Source of the DNA: Physcomitrium patens
Taxonomy: Eukaryota > Streptophyta > Bryopsida > Funariales > Funariaceae
DNA: 64,000 nucleotides
Direction: 5' to 3'
NCBI RefSeq assembly: GCF_000002425.4
Contig: NC_037270.1
Coordinates: 2,889,680 to 2,953,679, forward strand
Of this stretch, positions 44,390 through 55,593 are shown piece after piece; positions within the stretch are counted from its first letter, which is position 1, and each line of letters begins with the position of its first letter. A model generated the notes under the pieces. It was not told where the DNA came from and made no database searches. It saw only the letters and a list, made by a program, of their open reading frames with translations. Made by a program: the position numbers and the translations under genes.

Positions 44390-44880
44390 AATGATTCCCC
44401 CCTTTTCTCTCTCACACCGTCCCTCTCTTTCTGAGGCTCTGCCAGGCAGCGGGCATGCAACTCCACGGAGACTGCATCATCAGCCGCATCATCACCTGGC
44501 CTCTGATTCACTCGCCGTGCCGCGCCTTCTCGGCAGGGCTGGCTGGATTCACAACGCCGCAACTGGTGACTGAACGACACCCTTTAGAAACTGGACGACG
44601 CGGTGACCAGAGCCTTAACTTGCTTGGACCTACCTACAAAACCTCGGTCTCATGCTCTATTTACCCTAAGACCGCCCCATACCTCCCTCCGTTTACTAGT
44701 ACCGCGTCATAGGGTGGAGCTATCTTCGTCCCTCGTGGCGAGGGTTGACTGTACCGACCCTCGCCCTACTGTCACGGGACCCCTCACCCGTGATTTTTGG
44801 CCCGGGCTCGACCCGCGCTGCTTTAGGGTTTAGATTCGTCTGTTCTCTGATCTTACTGTCGGTCCCCTCACGTAGGGCTA
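44390..44880. promoter_or_regulatory. GC-rich island with telo-box, possible distal promoter
   Basis: The most GC-rich 450 bases of the window, with many CpGs, ending in TTTAGGGTTTAG (44822-44833), a telo-box in minus orientation. Frames on both strands here are composition artefacts without domains. It could be the true transcription start of the F-box gene (with an intron in the 5' UTR) or a remnant promoter. There is no gene to its right that it could serve on the plus strand. Confidence 0.35.
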
Positions 44881-45870
44881 ATATCTCATGATCCATCGCT
44901 CTCTTGGCCTGTTGGAGTGAGAATCCACTGCTAAATTTATAAAATAGGAATTTTCCCCCTTAAATTAATGCTTTTTTTTGTTTTTTTGTTTCTTTATTTT
45001 TTGGAATTTCCGATGTTGTTTCTGGCGTTACTTAAGGATGTGGATGTGGATGCGGGTTAAATTTTTCCATGGTTTTTGAATGGGTGTAGATTGTGTCTCT
45101 GGATTTTGTTACATGAATTGTCGATGATGTGTGTGTGCATTTGTATAATATTTGCAACCACATTCTGACATATATATATATATATATATATATTTATTGG
45201 TTTTTAGAAGTGTAAGGTGGTAAAACTGGGAATATTTTTTTGACATGACCACATTCCTTGTAGCGAAGTTATTCATTCATTTATTTGTTCATTGAAATGT
45301 GAAGTGGTGACGAGTAGTAGTAGTAGTAGTAGAGCTTACTGACATGTAGTAGAAATTTAATCATGCGAATTACAAGAAAGGTCGAGACATTATTTTATTT
45401 ATTTTAAGGATGAGTACAAGTGTTTTGTAGTAATATAAATGTTCTTAATTAGATTACACTAGTGACTCACGTAGCCAAACAAAAGTTTTGTCAGTCTATT
45501 CATGCTTGTATTGATAGACCCATGCAATAGCTTGTTCTCAATAGCTAGAATGAAATAACCACGTAAACCAAGAAAGATCTTGATAGTTGTTGAGCAATCT
45601 AGATGGGAATAACTTAGACAACCATAAATCAAGTCACAAAATAATCTATATTCATTATTATACAGCTTTAAGAGAGAAATAAAAAAAAGAAAAAGAAAAA
45701 GAAAAACGTTATTTGAATTCTCATTCCAACAAAGCCATTGAATAACGAATTGCACTAACTTAATTTATTATATTCAACATCAAATGAATCAAACAAAACG
45801 AACGGAATCCGATGGTTTCACATTCAACTGCGCAGTAAGCATGAGATTAAAGTTACGAGTCACGCTAGGG
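44881..45870. other. Intergenic, no gene seen
   Basis: AT-rich, with a TA run at 45171-45193, an AGT trinucleotide repeat (about 45312-45333) and an A/G-rich run at 45680-45705. The 98-codon minus frame at 45459-45755 has low-complexity Phe/Leu content and no domain. Confidence 0.5.
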
Positions 45871-46280
45871 AAACCCTAACCCTAATTGTGTGTTTCACCG
45901 CCATCCGTCGTCGGAGCGACTGAAAACCAAGGCGCAAAACCAAAATTTACACGGGCTAGCGCAAGATCCACCCACACGAGAGAAGAAGCGAGCAAGACAG
46001 AAACGAGAGAGAGGGGGAATGAGAGAATGGGAGATTGTGGCCAAGGAACGAAGCATTGATAAAAGCGGTGCGACAAGACCCTACCACCAAATCTTCGCCC
46101 GACGAATGGCTGGGAAGGTGGTTTTTCTGTGGTGGTGAAAAGACCTAAAGCTCCGGCCACGACGAGGAACGGCGACCGAAGCGAATAAGTTGAGAGCATA
46201 TGAATGGACCTGGTTTCTACGACCGAGAGGACTGAAAAAGTGGAGTTCGGAGGGGGAGGCCGGCAAGCAGGCAAGCAAGC
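45871..46280 (-). other. Telo-box and unsupported 130-codon frame
   Basis: AAACCCTAACCCTAA (45871-45885) is a telo-box-like motif. A minus-strand frame (45882-46274) begins MPACRPPPP and has one hydrophobic stretch, but its end lies inside the telo-box, which argues against coding. The region is purine-rich on the plus strand (GAGAGAGAGGGGGAATGAGAGAATGGGAG, quoted in part: GAGAGAGAGGGGGAATG), like a 5' UTR or promoter. A CAAG/CAGG repeat lies at 46258-46286. Confidence 0.3.
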
Positions 46281-46289
46281 AAGCAGGCC

Positions 46290-48422
46290 CTAAAATTTTG
46301 CATGAAGGCTGGCATATAGGTTGAGAATCGAATTCTAGAATCTCAATCAGTCGCGCCTCAATCTCTTATCTCCACGTGTGGGGACCACAGCTCCAACTCT
46401 GTACTAGAGCGATCGATTGTGCGGCCACAATTCCACAGCAATGAAAAAAAAAAACGCCACTAAAAAACAAACAAAACCAAAAAAAACCCTAAAAAGCAAA
46501 ACATTGAAAAACAAAAAGAAGTCGGACAAAAAGAAGAGTCCTCCAGTCTTGTCCTTTTGGTGCTTCTTCTTTCCGCGAGTTTCTTTCGTCTTTATTCGTG
46601 AACTTCCTTTTCCTTTTCCTTACTTTCCGTCTCGTCTTTCTGCTTGTCCTTTCTGTTCAGTTTTTCTTTTTTCCTTGTTTCTATCCACTTTATCGGCTTC
46701 TTCTCATTTATTTGTTTATTTGGCATGAATGGGTTAATCTCATTTTTAATCTTTATATTTCGCACTTTTCAAAATGTGGGATGTTCCTGCAACAAAAAAA
46801 GAACTTATTTTGTTTTTTGAAACTATTATTAAAAAACACAATAAGCATTTCATAGCATACAATGTAATGTTTGTTAGTTAATATTCTGGAATAAAATTAT
46901 GAAAATAAAATATATTAAAATATTGAAATCATAAATTATAATCCAAAAATAAAAATAACTAATTTAATCACAAGTCTTATATTTTCATCTAAAGTGTTTA
47001 TTCATGTTAAATTTAAAAAAATTGTGTCAATTTTTGAATACTTTTTAAAAAAAAAAATCTTAAGAAGTTTAAAATTATATCAAAAGAATTTAATTTTTAA
47101 AAAAGAAATATCCCAAATTTCAATCTAGTTATTATAGTTTATTTAAATCTTTCTGTTAGAAAATTATATGCATGTATACACAAAATTTTAATTAATTCTT
47201 CTTACTTCTTGCAACACCTTGAGATATAGGTAATTTGGTTAGAACTTTATGTTGATAGTTTTTTGATTTAAACATGTCCAAAAATCTAAAATAGTCTTTT
47301 TATTTTTATTTTTATTTTAAAATATAGTTTGGTTTTGGTATTAACTTGAAATTGTGAATTTATATTGTTAGTTCTAAAAACAAGATGGACTAGATGACAT
47401 AATCTATCGATAGTATTTTAAATTTTAGATATAGCCTATTTATATACTTTCATTTTTGGCTGTAAGAATTTTTGCCACATATTAAAATAAGACTTCTATA
47501 AATGAAGTTGATTTTTGTAAAAATATTATAACTAGTTCAATACATGTAATATAAAATTTAACTAATCTACTTATATTTTGTATGTAAAGCTTTGTAATTT
47601 AATATATATATATATATATATATATATTTCTTGTTTTATTTTATTTATTTATTTAGTTTGGTTTGGTTTAATTTGATGTGTATATGTACTCATATATCTC
47701 TTATATAAAACAACTCAAAGAAAACAAATATAAAAAATAAATAAGAGAAGATAAAAACCTCTTTAATTTGCTACATGTCTCATTGTTTTTATCAAAAGCT
47801 TTTATTAAAAATAAATCAAAAGTTGAATTTATAGGATCTTAATAAAACCAAGTTAACATTAATCATATCAAAATATTTTTCATTTTTTACTTCCTAATCA
47901 AACTACAATAATAAAATATATTATAATACTAGAGCAAAATGATGAATCAAAGATGGTATACAATTATTATGCCTCTAGTTCAAAGGACTAATAGACTTTG
48001 AAGGAAAATCATAGTGCTTTTGAATACATTATGTGTGTTATAATTTACTTATATGCATGATCTCTCTCTTTGATTGCACTACTTGAGAAACATTGAAATT
48101 TTGTATGAAGACATATAAAAACTTTTATTAATTTGAAAAATATTTGTTTTTGTTTTGTCATTTAAATTTTGTCCTTCCATTCTTATTGATGTCACCAAAG
48201 TCAAATTGAGCACTAATATCTTGAGGTTTAATATCTCTATATCCATCATAATTACTCTCATTGCTATCTAAAGGAAGGCTCACTCCAATAATAACTGTTC
48301 TTCTCTACTCTATTGCAAATTTTAAATTATATCAACGACATCTTTCTCCTCAAATTTTTTAAGTTAATACGATAATATGATTGTAATGTAGGTAAATTGG
48401 TTATTGCCAGGGCCATTATTAA
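46290..48422. other. AT-rich flank, no gene or element recognised
   Basis: Up to 46730 there are A-rich then T-rich runs that give a low-complexity Lys/Phe frame on the plus strand, which I reject. From 46730 the DNA is very AT-rich. A TA run lies at 47600-47627. No match to elements A-F was found by eye. Confidence 0.5.
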
Positions 48423-48994
48423 TGCCAATACAATCATAGTAAAATAAGACTAGTCTATCTCAAGAGTTTACTACTCTTCTAATTTATTGAAAAATAAAAC
48501 CTCATTACAAAATATAATAAAATGAACCAAAAGAAAACTAAAAAAAACTAAATAAAATAAGATACATTTGATAAAATTGAGAAAATAGAAATAGAACAAA
48601 ACAAAATTAAACAAGAAATGCAAAACCAAACTTTATTAAGAGAAAAGGTCCAAAATCATACTTGATGAAATATCCAAATGGCCTCAATTAGTCTTATTTA
48701 TATTTTGTTCAACTATTTTCGAACTTTCTACAATGCTCTTGATGGTGAATCTCACCAAGATAATTAGAGGTGGACTCTACCATGATAATTGTCTCCAACC
48801 TTTCTAGAAAGGTTTCATAGTAGATCCTACTTAAATAACCACCTTAAGCTCTTTCTGGAATGTTCTATCGTGGATCCTATATAGTCCATTAACCTAGCTC
48901 TAATTCTAAAAAATTCTATAACTTCTCAAACATGGTTCTAACTATCTATTTTTATGTGTCAATAATATAAATATTTTATGTATACCCCATTACA
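48423..48994 (-). repeat. Element E1 3' LTR
   Basis: Pairs with 52700-53272: TTTATTAAGAGAAAAGGTCCAAA, GTCTTATTTATATTTTGTTC, the runs of GTTCTA.GGTGGATCCTA, and the CATTACA end. The opposite end (TGCCAATACAATC) is set by the alignment. Confidence 0.75.
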
Positions 48995-51900
48995 ATTAAT
49001 TCTTCTCTACTAATACAAAACGTCCTTGTTTTGCTCTTAATCGTATGTCTAATTTATCTCTTGGTAATTAATGGGATTCTGTATAAGTTCTTACATTGTA
49101 TCATGGATGGGATAATCTTTACAAAGAACTTTGTATTAAAGTTTTGGATATCCATTGCGACAGCAAAGGTACCAATGCTCCAAAATATTATCCACTTCAT
49201 ATCCTTGTTGATCGCAAAGTACAATTAGTAGTAATGGTGGTTGATGTCGATCCAGAAAGCACTTTGGCTTGGTATAAAATTCCTTGAGTTGCAAAACATA
49301 GAAGACTGGATAGATTCAAATATGTGGTAGAAGCTCAAGGCGGTATGTGACATCAAAAATCACTATAGAAATACGGAAAGGTCCAAGCCACCAAAGTGTT
49401 AGTTTATAAATTTGGATTGATGTAGCAAATGACAAGTTGGTATTGGAGAGTAAGACTTGATCATCCTCCCAGAAGGACTTGTATTGCCAATGGTTATCCG
49501 CATATTGCTTATGTTGATTCTGTGCAATAAGGTGGTAGTATCATGCCTCTTGTAAGGCCATTGTAAGTTATTATATAAACTCCTCTATTATCAAGTTGTT
49601 TGTGTCAATAGAATGATTGAGAATTGCTAGTATAATTGGATGCTGACTAGTGTTAAAAAAATAATAAAGAATGATCGATATAAGATTGAATACTATCATT
49701 ATAAGCAAACTCTAAGGGCATCAAATATTCATTTTAATCATTATGATGAACTACAACGAATGCTTGTAGCATACCTTCTAAGGTTCAATTTGCATGCTCT
49801 GTTTGTTCATCTGTTTAGAGATACAAGACCATAGACATGGCAAGTCATGTGCCTTATGGCTTAAACAAGGTTTGTCAAAAATTTCTCATGAAACTTAGAT
49901 CCTGATTTGAAACAATGTCACAAGGTAATCTATGGTAATGAAAGATAATATTAAAGAAGATCTATATAAGTGTTGGAGTATCAATGTCTGAGTACACCAC
50001 GGCCAAGTAAAGTTGCTTCAAGAGTTGATTTACAAAGATGACAACCACGATATGATTATGAAGCATCTATAGCAAACACATAATGAGATCCGTAGTCACT
50101 TACTCCTAATATGTTGTAGATAGTGGAATTAGCTGTAATAGTCTAAGAGATGCTATATTCCATGCTTTATTATGTTGACATGACTTATAAAAGCATATAA
50201 AAGCTCAAACATCATAATCCAAACCTGTCCAAAATTATATCTTTGAGATTTATTTTAGAGTCTTTTCTTGCCTTAAATATTCAGATATTTGGATATCATA
50301 TCTTTTTTGAAATATGCACATTCAAAAAATATTATATTATCAGATACATAATTTTTTTTTAAAAATAGATTAAGCCATCACTAAGATTATAAATTTGATA
50401 CTGTATATTGCTTATCTTCAATTAATCACTAATCATCTCAAAAAAAATATTCCAATGCATAGTTTTTTTCTATTATGTCTCCTTATTTAGGTTTGAAATG
50501 ATACTATTAATAGTAGAAACTTCTATTTTATCTTCCAATTTGGTCTTTAAATTTGGTCTGTGCAATAAGCTATTTGGCACAACATATTGTCATCCTTGCT
50601 TGTACTGAAGCTGAATATCAAAAAGCTGCACATGTTCTTCCTAACGATGATATCATGATTTTATATTTTTTAGATACAAATCATGTAGCAAGGGTCATTG
50701 GTTAGTTCAAACAATCATTGGCTTTTCCAACAGAAAGTGTTGCTACATCTTTGTGGCATGTACAATCACTAATTGCTCTTGATCACGTGCAAAGTAATTA
50801 CAATGTATCCTTTTGACCTTGGATGATTTATACGCCATAAATTGAAGGTCCTTATCAAAGTCTTGTTAAAGGATTGCTCTAATACCAAAGTTAAAAGCAA
50901 CAATGTCAAGTAAACAAAGAAGGTTGGATTTATACAGTTGCAATATTAAAATAGTAATGAGTGCCTCTTTTAAGCTATCTAAGGCGCTTTGCTATTCTAA
51001 TTTCTATTCAAATGAGGCATCTTTCTTCAATAAGTTTTCAAATGAGGTAGCAATTTGTCCAAATTATCAAACAAAACAATAATGATTTCCAACAAGGCTT
51101 GAAAATGAGCAAACTTCAAAAGCATCCTTAAAGGTTGGCCAATCATTCACTACTTTTATCTTATCCTACTCCATACGCATGCCATCATAGGATATTACAT
51201 GCTTCAAAAAGGTGACTTCCAACTTCCAAAGTTTATATTTTGATTACTTAAAATAGAAGCAACTATCTTGCAACCAACATAATACTTCTTCTAGGTGTTA
51301 TTCATGCTCCTAAGGGGTTTTACTATATACAAAGATATTATCAATGAAGACAACTACATACTTATTCTAAAGGTCTCAAAACAATCTATTCATGTGACCT
51401 GTGAAAGAGGCTAGAGTATTGTTGAAGCCAAAAGGTAAAACAAGCCATTTGAAATGTCCATAGAGCATATAAAATGTCATCTTTTTTATATCCTCTCTTG
51501 CGATAAGTGTCTGCTAATAGCTACTCCAAAGATCCAATTTACAAAAGATAGTCGCACCTTAAAATTAATCAAGAAGATCATCCATGCATGAAAGTGAATA
51601 GTCATTCTTAATAGTCGACTTATTGAAGCATTGATAGTCAATGCAAAGCTGAAGTCCATCATCTTTTTTGGGTGCAAAGAGTACTAATACTCTCCATGGT
51701 GATGTGCTTTATCAAATGAGGACCTTTTCCAAAAGTTTATCTAGTATCTTCTATAGCTCTTTAGATTCATTTGGTGCTAAGAAATAAATTGGCTAACTTG
51801 CCAATTACTAATTTCAATCGAGATGTAATTTTTTGTAGACCCAGAATCTACAAACACTTGACATGGCTATCCTCTTAGTTGTCTCATTAGATGCAGTAGT

Positions 51901-52699
51901 CGATCTTTTTATTATAGTTGCCAAAGGCCATGCCATTTGTCTCTAAAAGATAGTAGCTATTCTTAGCACTAGCCCTCGATACCTTTATTAAGAAATCTCA
52001 TTTCTTTGTTCTATCCCATTATTGACTTTGTGAATCTCGAGATTGTAAATGCCTATTATTTTTTTTGGTGCTTAAATTTTGACATTTTAAACAACCTTTG
52101 ATTTGATGGTCTAGCTTTTGACAATAGAAACACGATTTTTTTTGCACCAATATTTGTCATCTTTGTGGTATCAATGATGGTTATAAGACATCTATTTCTG
52201 TTGACATTGGTTGTTATGCCATAGTATTATATAGCAATATAGAACTTTGTGCTATAGGTTATACTTTACAATTTTTAAAATCTATAACATCAACCTTCTC
52301 TGCAATCCTAATTGCCTCTTCAAATATTTGTAGATTTCTTAGTTCTATCTCTTGCTAGTCTTCTACTTTCAAATCTTGTAGAAATTGATCTATCATCTTT
52401 GCCTCTAAAACATTGCCAATTTAGAGATGTAAGAACTTGAATTGGGAGACAAAATCTTAGACTGACTTAGGTTGTATAAGATTTGCTAACTGATTGCATT
52501 CTATCTTTACCTCATTGATGGGCCAAATTTTTTTCCTAAAGTCGGTATCAAACTCCTCTTTATTTTTAAAATCTATTATAAGTTCTATAGCTTTGAATTC
52601 GATGTCACCACTAAATGACTACGGCATCTTTCAAATAGTTGGCAGCATACTTAATTCTTTCAATGATATTTGCTTTAGATAGTCGAAAGTATTGTCACA
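48995..52699 (-). pseudogene. Element E1 gag-pol relic
   Basis: Minus-strand clauses from 5' to 3': gag (about 52690-52450, IKYAANYLKDA), zinc knuckle CFYCQKLDHQIKGC (about 52080-52130, a full CX2CX4HX4C), protease FVDSGSTKNYIS (about 51840-51880, D-S-G kept), RT (51680-51200: KKDDGLQLCIDYQCFNKSTIKNDYS, PFGFNNTLASF, FIDNIFVYSKTP with D to N), RNase H traces (50560-51000), integrase core (49640-49830: DEQTEHAN, LEGMLQAFVV, EFAYNDSIQ), and the C-terminal tail (about 49000-49420). A segment between protease and RT appears deleted. Confidence 0.78.
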
Positions 52700-53272
52700 T
52701 GTTAAAGAATCAATGATGAAACATGATTAGACTATCTCAAAAATCCAAGATCCTTCCAATCCACAACAACATAAGGCTTTATCACAAAATATGACAAAAC
52801 AAACTAGAAAAAAACTGAATAAAATTAAACAAAGTAAGACATGAATGACAATACTGAACAAACAAAAATAAAACAGAATAGATTGGAATAAAAAGATGGA
52901 AAATCAAACTTTACTAAGAGAAAGGGTCCAAAGCCAAATCTGATCAAATGCCCCAAAATGACCTGATTAGTTCTATTTATATCTTATTCTATCACCCTAG
53001 GCTTTCTAAAATATTTTTAGATAGTAGATTCTACTTAGATAACTACCTTAAACTCTTTTTTTTTAGAAGATTCTATGATAGGCTCTACCAAGATAACTAT
53101 CCTAAGCTTTCTTCTAGAAGGTTCTATGGTGGATCCTATCTAAATAACCATCCTAAATCCTTTCTAGAATGTTCTACAGTAGATCCTTCTTGGTCCACTA
53201 ACTTAATCTCAATTCTAGAAACTTCCATGGTTCTAATTATCTATAGAATTATCTTATCTATACCTTGTTACA
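52700..53272 (-). repeat. LTR shared by E1 and E2
   Basis: TGTTAAAG...TTGTTACA. To its left lies E1 gag with no leader; to its right lies the 3' end of a second internal region (E2). It therefore acts as the 5' LTR of E1 and the 3' LTR of E2, as expected from recombination between copies. Confidence 0.75.
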
Positions 53273-54143
53273 ATTCGCCCTCCTACACTAATGTAGAACG
53301 TCTTCATTTTGCTCTCGATGGTATCTCCAATTTGTTTCTTAGCAATGTGTGAAGTTTTGTGTAAGTTCCCACATTGCATCGTAAATGGGATAATCTTTCC
53401 TAAAATTTTTTTATTGAAGTTATGGACGTCCATTGCCACAACAAAGGTAGCGATGTTCCAAAATGCTGTCCACTTCATATTCTTGTTGGTCATCAACTAC
53501 AACTAGTAGTGGTAGTTAGTATCGATCCGGAAAGTGCTTTGGCTTGATATGAAATTTTTTCAATTACAAAACATGGAAGATTTGATGGACTTCAATATGT
53601 GGTAGAAGCTCAAGGGAGTATACATCGTCAAATATCATTACAAAATTTTGAAAAGATCCAAGCTATTTAGGTGTTAGTTTATGGATTTAGATTGATGTAG
53701 CAAGTAATAGGTTGATATTGGAGAGTAATACTTAATGACCATCAAGAAAGGTCTTGTATTGTTGATAGTTATCGACATACTGCTTTTGTCAATTCTGTGT
53801 AGTAAAGAGGCAGTGCCATGCCTCTTGTAAAGAAGCATAAGCCATTGTATAAATTTCTTCATTGTCCGGTTGTTAGTGTCGATGAAAGAATGAAGAGTTG
53901 CTGATCGGTATTAAGAAAAAATAGTGATTGATCAATGCTTCTTGAATACTATCATTATAAGCAAACTCCAAGGATATTAAGTATTCATCCTAATTATTAT
54001 GATGAACCGCCACAAATGTCTACTACATATTCTCCAAGATCCAATTTGTATGCTTTGTTTGTCCATCTGTTTAAGTATGGAAGGCTATATATATGACAAG
54101 TCATGTATCTAGTAGCTTGAACAAAGCTTGCCAACATAATATG

Positions 54144-54940
54144 ATAACATAATACGACAACTTGATCTGACTAGTAGATCTCCAAATATCATAGAAATCC
54201 TATTCAATCCCAAACTACCAACTTCCAAAATCCTCTTGTGCTGAAAATGAGATATCTCTAAACTACACCATTAGATTATCACAAAATTTTGTATAAACTT
54301 AGCACACCCAATAATCCAAATAGTGTCAAATTTTGAACTATAGATGCTATACTAATTGCACAAACTAGCCAAAATTTCTAGCTCTAATTATATTATATAA
54401 AATCCAAATCTCCAATACAAATCTTGATTTTGAACAACAATTGTTAAGTCCTCAAAAATCCTACAAAAACAATCCTTATGCCATTGAAAAGAACTTTAAG
54501 CTAACTCTCATATTCCAACCTTTGATCTTTGAATGAAATCCTAATTTTTCCTAGGTGGTCGTTTTAATAACCAAAAGTCTAATTTTTATCCCATCTCACA
54601 AATGGTCGACTCCTAGGTATCAATCTAATCTATCATAAGGATTTTTTTAGCCCAATTCTACACTCAACTTGATCCTAGTATCAACCATACCAACCATTTA
54701 TCTCTTCTATCTTGATTTTAATAGTTTATGGTCTTTCTAAGGCAGTAAAAAAGTTTCTATATCCTAGAAGATAAAAATATTAACTAACTTTTATTTACTT
54801 GCTATTAAGACAAGAAAATAGGCTAAGAGGCTTTCATAAAAGCCTTATTAAAATATTTTGAATTTTTGTTGAATTATTATAATAGAATATTAATTAAAAT
54901 TTTATTTTTAGTCATATTTTTACTATATAATTATGTCACA
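54144..54940 (-). mobile_element. Solo LTR H, related to the F/G LTRs
   Basis: Its reverse complement matches the first 800 bases of G (60856-61650), including AAGGCTTTTATGAAAGCCT, GCCTTAGAAAG, AACCATGC and the TAGGATTTCTATGATATTTGGAGATCTACTAG region. ATATG flanks both sides (54139-54143, 54941-54945). The corresponding place in E1 (about 49870-49900) is uninterrupted and reads like one ATATG-type copy, so E1 is the empty site. There is no internal region, so this is a solo LTR. The right end of the LTR differs from G, so it may be a shorter subfamily. Confidence 0.7.
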
Positions 54941-55053
54941 ATATGAGACTCTTAATTATAGATTTTGATCTAAAATGATGACATGAAGTAATCCATGGTA
55001 ACGAAAGACACTATCAAAAAAGACTTGTGTAAGTGTTGAGGCATCAATATCCG

Positions 55054-55593
55054 TGTCACAGACATATATATTTACTTCAATAATTACTTATATGATTAGG
55101 TAGAAGTAGATAAATATAGATTAATTTCATAAAGTCTTTTAGTAAAGCTTCTTAGAAGCTCCATAGATGTGATTTTGACTTTAGATGTGTTTGTAGATTA
55201 AAAGCTTGGCTAATAAGTTAATCACATGTTGGTAGTTTGTAGAATAAGTTAATTCCACATAATAGCTTATGGAATAAGCTAACTATGTGGCACATATATA
55301 GATAACTTACCTTGTAAGTTATGATATGTGGCTAGCAAAGTCAACATGTTTTGGAGGTCCTATAGAATATCACCAAGTAATTCTTAGTTAAGAATATATA
55401 TAGAGGCAAGAGTGAAGTATTCTTCACTCTTGTTTACGTCGTTCTAGTCTTTAGTCTTATTTCAAGACTATCTAGTCTTCTTATTTTTGGCAATAGCCAT
55501 TCTAGTTAATATTACATTACCTTTTGATTGACTTTCTAGTTTTTTTTAATAACATAAGAGTGTATCAAAGATTCTCTTTCTTTGAGATTCATA
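55054..55593 (+). mobile_element. Solo LTR of the A/B/D family
   Basis: 540 bp, plus orientation, opening TGTCACAGACATATAT and closing GAGATTCATA, flanked by ATCCG at 55049-55053 and 55594-55598. It matches the D LTR throughout, with AAAGCTTCTTAGAAGCT, GGCTAATAAG, the AATATATATAGAGGCAAGAG box, and a perfect 11-bp inverted repeat with a 4-base loop at 55407-55432. The E1 counterpart (about 49990-50010) has no insertion. It shows the A/B/D family was active after E2 arrived. Confidence 0.82.

Larger units (their letters stand above)
48423..53272 (-). mobile_element. Element E1, degenerate Ty3/gypsy with both LTRs
   Basis: A different gypsy family from A-D. LTRs: 48423-48994 (3') and 52700-53272 (5'), about 570 bp each, ending TTACA, with a purine tract (TAGGAGGGCGAAT type, minus strand) just outside the shared LTR toward E2. 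The internal region runs minus-strand gag (partial), zinc knuckle, protease, RT, RNase H, integrase. The leader and the gag N-terminus are missing next to the 5' LTR. The 52700-53272 LTR is also the 3' LTR of the next copy, E2. Confidence 0.78.

Noticed and set aside
44274..44833. Frames on both strands in the GC-rich patch
   Set aside because: High GC removes stops by chance; there are no domains, and three frames overlap.
46417..46728. 103-codon Lys-rich then Phe-rich plus frame
   Set aside because: Low-complexity A- and T-runs; no sign of coding selection.
53254..53496. 80-codon minus frame as a separate small gene
   Set aside because: It overlaps the family E LTR edge and reads as decayed integrase C-terminal tail of E2.
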